A stretch of DNA of 64,000 nucleotides from Pythium myriotylum (Eukaryota > Oomycota > Peronosporomycetes > Pythiales > Pythiaceae), in the NCBI GenBank assembly GCA_023091665.1, contig JALJCQ010000030.1, forward strand, positions 374,501 to 438,500. The letters are read 5' to 3'. Positions 60,903-64,000 of the stretch are shown piece by piece. Position numbers and translations under genes: made by a program. The notes below the pieces were generated by a model. That model did not search any database, was not told where the DNA came from, and saw only the letters and a program-made list of their open reading frames with translations. Numbering within the stretch: the stretch's first letter is position 1; every line of letters begins with the position of its first letter.

Positions 60903-61786
60903 GTCTCGCCCGAGCCGCCCGTGCCCGTCGTACTACCCGACGCGGTCGTCGTGGTCGTCGTGTCCGACGACGTGTCGTCCGAACCCATCACTGGGTCGTA
61001 GTACAACGACTCATTGAACGACGGAAAGATCCAAACGAGCTCGGTCTTCTTGTTGTTGACTTCAACAGACGACTCCACGGCCAAGATACTGTCCGTGTCC
61101 ACCACCGCGAGCGTCGGCGCGTCCATGAACATGCCTTCGCCCATGTCCACGCGGTCGAGGTGCGTGTGGTTGCCGGACTTGGGACCTTTCTTCGGCGCAG
61201 CGCCGTCGCCACCCTTCTTGCCGCGGGTCTTGAGCTCGACGCCGAAGCGGAGACGGTTGGCCGTGTTCGCGAACGGCCAGCTCAGCACGGAGACCGAGAA
61301 CTTGAGCGCACCCGCCGGCACGTCGATGGTCTGGTTGCCGTTCATGGCCGTGCCGTTGCCCGTGTAGATCGTCGCCGTGAGGTTGAACGTCGTGGACGTG
61401 GTCGATTCCTTGCTCTTCGAGTCTGCCACCTCGAACGTCGCCACGAACGACGACGTGTACGCGTCCGAGCCGTTGATCGTGAGCAAAGCAAAGTCGGTCC
61501 ACGACGCATCCATCGAGTTGAAGTTCTTGGCCTGCTGCACGGTCGAGTTGGCCGAGTCGATCTCCTGCAGGCGAGACATCTTGAGCGTGATGAGCTGTCC
61601 ACTCGAGTAGTTGCCCGCCGGACTGAGGTCGATCTGAGCGCCGCCGTCGCCGAACTTGGCGCCAGTCTTGAACGACGACGTCTTGTTCTTGTCGCCGCCG
61701 TGTTGCTTCGGATCGAAGTCACGACCGGCCAAGACGACGGACGCCAATGACGCGAGTGCGAGTGCGGTGGCCGAGAAGACCTTCAT
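60701..61786 (-). CDS. Inverted, 3'-truncated chimeric glycoprotein gene (copy 5)
   Basis: The minus-strand gene starts at the ATG at 61786 with its own upstream region (TATA at 62241-62246). It matches the other copies to about residue 295, in the Thr/Gly linker. At 60902 it runs into the antisense of its own family's upstream region, which adds about 66 unrelated residues (RSCSASSMALGGGHEGHG...) and a stop at 60701. The hydrophobic GPI-type tail is lost, so a product, if made, would be secreted but not anchored. It could equally be a non-functional fragment whose transcript is antisense to the fifth promoter. Confidence 0.75.
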   Translation of the reverse strand: MKVFSATALALASLASVVLAGRDFDPKQHGGDKNKTSSFKTGAKFGDGGAQIDLSPAGNYSSGQLITLKMSRLQEIDSANSTVQQAKNFNSMDASWTDFALLTINGSDAYTSSFVATFEVADSKSKESTTSTTFNLTATIYTGNGTAMNGNQTIDVPAGALKFSVSVLSWPFANTANRLRFGVELKTRGKKGGDGAAPKKGPKSGNHTHLDRVDMGEGMFMDAPTLAVVDTDSILAVESSVEVNNKKTELVWIFPSFNESLYYDPVMGSDDTSSDTTTTTTASGSTTGTGGSGETRSCSASSMALGGGHEGHGRSGSDVDSMNVAMLVLTCRRNYFQSNGKVVRTHFYILKATSRIRNRPE

Positions 61787-62085
61787 TGGCAGCCGAGTGC
61801 TTGTTGTTGGGTTGTTGGGTTGCTGCTTGTTGAGCTTGGTGCGAATTGCAGAGTGAGGCGAGGCCAAGCAAAGAGCGAGCCTCTTACGGCCTTGTTCAAG
61901 TTGGTGAAGCACACTCGGTACCGGATGCTCTGTTCGAATAAGTACCGCGAGGATGAGCTGGCTGGTTGATCACTCGGAGAAGATCGCAAGTCAGCTGCGA
62001 GGTCGCGTGTATATTTGTCCGACCAATCCGCAGCGAGTCGAGAGGATTCTGAAACGTGGGAAGCGGTTCTGAGCTGAGACAAGAA

Positions 62086-62359
62086 GCGATCATGCTCTGC
62101 GTCGAGTATGGCTCTTGGAGGAGGACACGAGGGGCACGGCAGATCAGGAAGTGATGTGGACTCCATGAATGTAGCTATGTTAGTGTTGACATGTCGCAGG
62201 AACTATTTTCAATCAAACGGGAAGGTGGTGCGTACTCACTTTTATATCTTGAAGGCGACATCGAGAATCCGAAATCGTCCCGAATAGAAGGTCTGTCGCT
62301 AACGAGAAGATCTACTCACAATAGAGGGCTGTTACAAATGGGCACTACCTGAATGTCAC
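62086..62359 (-). repeat. Right arm of the 274-bp inverted repeat
   Basis: Reverse complement of 60629-60902 and upstream region of inverted copy 5. Homology stops at 62359, the exact counterpart of the outer end of the 21-bp hairpin of the plus-strand units. Confidence 0.9.
62241..62246 (-). promoter_or_regulatory. TATA box of inverted copy 5
   Basis: TATAAA on the minus strand, 455 bases before the ATG at 61786, in the same context as in the plus-strand units. Confidence 0.5.
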
Positions 62360-62891
62360 AATCGCAGAAATGGCCGAATGGGTTCTCGTGCCCATAAATA
62401 TCTCATTTCAGTATATATCTCAATAATTGCAAGAAATAATATTGTTTTTAGATAGTACGGCCTTGGTCAGTCCTCAATTCGCGAAGAAGACTCGATCGAG
62501 TCCCTTCGCCATGTCTGCCACGCGTACGTCCCTGTTGACGCGTCGTGGTCATGAAGTTAGATGCGGGATAAAAATGGCCATGCTATTTGGCCCAAACAGT
62601 TGACACGCACCACCAGCGGCGACGAACGATCTCCAGCCGTTGAAAATTTGGCAACATTTTTTCCCTGTCACTCTTTCGGGGTCTTGCGCATTTGAGGATG
62701 ACACTCCAGCGAGGTAAGGAGGTCACTCATCTGGGTGTGTACATTCCTGTAATAAATCGAAAGGGGAGCAGTCCAAAATCTACCCAAATAGAGGGATATC
62801 GCCTACGAGATGTTTTCGCTTCCGAGATATAAAAGTGAGTACTTCATTTTTTAAAAGCTCAAGTGGGTTGCGTTGGCTTCCAAGCGTACTT
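62360..62891. other. Array flank with a solo promoter-like segment
   Basis: No gene. At 62818-62841 the promoter core GAGATATAAAAGTGAGTAC recurs on the plus strand (TATAAA 62828-62833), pointing at the 3' end of the minus-strand pseudogene remnant. The join with the remnant's 3' sequence (TTTTAAAAGCTCAAGT) is another rearrangement breakpoint. Confidence 0.45.
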
Positions 62892-63030
62892 CTAAGCGAA
62901 CGCCACCGCGGTCGAAGACACAAAAGCCATGGTGATCAGGCTGCCAAAAGCGACCCCACCGCCGCCATTCGTGGGTGTTGGCATGACTGACGGAAGTGGT
63001 CGTCGCCGCATCGGTTGAGGCAGTCCGAAG
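62892..63030 (-). pseudogene. Frameshifted 3' fragment of a founder-type glycoprotein gene
   Basis: The minus strand encodes TASTDAATTTS in one frame and then, after a shift, PTPTNGGGGVAFGSLITMAFVSSTAVAFA plus a stop in another. The founder-like gene at 51612 ends TASTDAPTTSPS...PTNGGVVAVGSLITMAFVSTTAVVFA. The following minus-strand bases (TTGGAAGCCAACGCAACC...TTGAGCTTTTAAAAA) match the founder's 3' flank at 52550-52580. The rest of the gene is missing. This is a broken relic, closer to the founder than to the array copies. Confidence 0.85.
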
Positions 63031-63470
63031 TTGTTTGAGGTCGCTGGACAACAAGTTCGCAAATGTACACTGTCAGCATAGTTCATGATTCAGCTACAAT
63101 TACTCTGGCTAGCCGATCGCGAACCGTCATTTCCGCGAAGTATTCGTCATTCGATGATCACCATCCACGTGACGTCATCCCTCCGGGACGTTCCACGCGC
63201 CGCCCGAGTATATGAATGATACGCACTCGAAGTCGTATGGGCTAGCCTGAGCACCTAGTATCGTTCTAGAGACGACACACTCTCGAATCTTCTAACTCTC
63301 GCTTTGTTCTACCTGGTGCTTTTGGGTCCTATTACCACCGATTTCCTATTGATCGGTTGTGACTTGTGGTAGAGTGGGTCAGCAAAATCACTGCACAGCG
63401 ACTGCTTGTGACAGCTGACCACTCGCCAACAGGCCTTCAGATTCTTGGTGCTAGTGAGCTACCAACAGAC
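63031..63470. other. Promoter-like or LTR-like stretch
   Basis: No gene. There is a palindromic CACGTGACGTCAT segment (63167-63179) and a TATA-like GTATATGA (about 63209-63216) followed by pyrimidine-rich sequence. TGGTAGAGTGGG at about 63367 could be a primer-binding site, but no LTR ends are definable. Confidence 0.3.
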
Positions 63471-63474
63471 GTTA

Positions 63475-63735
63475 CACCCCACGAAAGTCGCTGTGGGGGT
63501 GAACCGTGGGCGCTCTGGTACCGAAGTCGGGGGAGGGGAAGCCAGAGGGTCGTGAAGCCTCTGGGGTCGGCCAGCTGAGCTCCGCGAGGAGACCGTCTCG
63601 CAGAGTTGAGCCGGGGGTCGTACCGGGCCGAGAAACACGCCTGCTCAACACGCAGGGGCTCGGAGTACTTGTGCGCAGCCGATGAGACGGCTGCGGCTTC
63701 TTTGGGGCGTAAGATCTGCTAGTGCCCAGCACTAG
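63475..63735. other. Chain of GC-rich stem-loops
   Basis: Five successive hairpins. 63475-63482/63493-63501 (one bulge). 63542-63548/63558-63564 (7 bp). A branched stem 63620-63632/63659-63668 enclosing 63640-63644/63652-63656. 63675-63681/63688-63694 (7 bp). 63719-63725/63729-63735 (7 bp, 3-base loop). This suggests a structured RNA, perhaps the untranslated end of a retroelement. Confidence 0.5.
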
Positions 63736-64000
63736 AGACCGTAACCTTGCCTTGTCGTGGCGGGGGGACGATCCCACCGGCGCACACGAGTGTCCTTGTC
63801 CTTGATGCAGCCGACGCCGCTGGCGGTATTGCCCCAGCGCTTCAAGTCGGCCGCTTGAGGGTCGTCGGCTTCCCCTGACAGCAATAGCCAGGTTCCAGCG
63901 GGGTCTTCTTTAACGTCACCTCCTGTTGGTGACGGCGAGCCTTGATGCGACGTTCCTTGCCAAGACGACGCGGCTTGCTTGCGGGCTTGGCGGTGAAAGT
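63732..64000 (-). CDS. Unidentified frame cut by the window edge
   Basis: An open minus-strand frame enters from the right edge and stops at 63732 (about 88 codons: ...WLLLSGEADDPQAADLKRW...RRWDRPPATTRQGYGL). Arg/Lys- and Pro-rich; no domain recognised. It could be the end of a mobile-element protein, with the stem-loop chain as its 3' untranslated region. It may also be chance openness in GC-rich DNA. Confidence 0.3.
   Translation of the reverse strand, partial: FHRQARKQAASSWQGTSHQGSPSPTGGDVKEDPAGTWLLLSGEADDPQAADLKRWGNTASGVGCIKDKDTRVRRWDRPPATTRQGYGL

Noticed and set aside
63675..63694. Hammerhead-ribozyme core (GATGAG near a GAAAC)
   Set aside because: The two boxes are in the wrong order and do not form the required three stems.

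Overview
The window is nuclear DNA of an oomycete, most likely from the Pythiales/Peronosporales. The reasons are: a Crinkler (CRN)-type effector gene; short (about 53-120 bp) GT-AG introns; very compact genes of alternating orientation with gaps often of 50-350 bp; flagellar/ciliary genes (an LC8 dynein light chain and an LRRC56-like protein); and secreted glycoproteins that look GPI-anchored. The genus is not identifiable from sequence alone. Several open frames start at GTG or TTG; for those I moved the start to the first credible ATG. Multi-exon models were built by hand from GT/AG sites, reading phase and family motifs, and every joined length is a multiple of three.

Layout. 0-6.5 kb: a CRN effector (minus), an AIFM2-like FAD oxidoreductase (plus), a decayed minus-strand relative of that oxidoreductase, and at the left edge a shredded copy of its 5' end. 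6.5-18 kb: a 672-aa orphan, a TAZ zinc-finger protein, and a 2,272-aa protein with a 13-aa repeat array, IQ-like/coiled-coil rod and ankyrin repeats. 18-24.3 kb: FolD/MTHFD, two convergent ZIP-type metal transporters, a seven-helix membrane protein, an orphan and LC8. 24.3-31.7 kb: a polyglutamine B-box protein, CacyBP/SIP, a protein with an eIF5A C-domain-like tail, a short FLASH-like coiled coil and a seven-exon heat-shock factor. 32.4-43.6 kb: a membrane-anchored ankyrin protein with two TIR-like domains, an Iwr1/SLC7A6OS protein carrying an ankyrin-like insertion, an LRRC56-like protein, mitochondrial ArgJ, a decayed DNA transposon and a proline-rich orphan. 43.6-51.4 kb: three large polytopic membrane proteins, two of them 734-aa paralogues arranged head to head.

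51.6-63.1 kb is the accessory part. It holds a founder-like secreted protein gene, then four copies of a 2,006-bp unit, each carrying a 329-aa relative of that gene. The array ends in an inverted, truncated and chimeric fifth copy framed by 274-bp inverted arms, followed by a frameshifted pseudogene remnant of the founder type. Each unit carries perfect inverted repeats (26 bp and 21 bp) exactly at the edge of the homology. The last kilobase holds a chain of GC-rich stem-loops and an edge-truncated unidentified frame, perhaps a retroelement end.

The housekeeping genes do not form one pathway. The features most worth following are the ANK-TIR-TIR membrane protein, the fold-back-terminated secreted-protein array, the ankyrin-in-Iwr1 fusion and the eIF5A-tail fusion.
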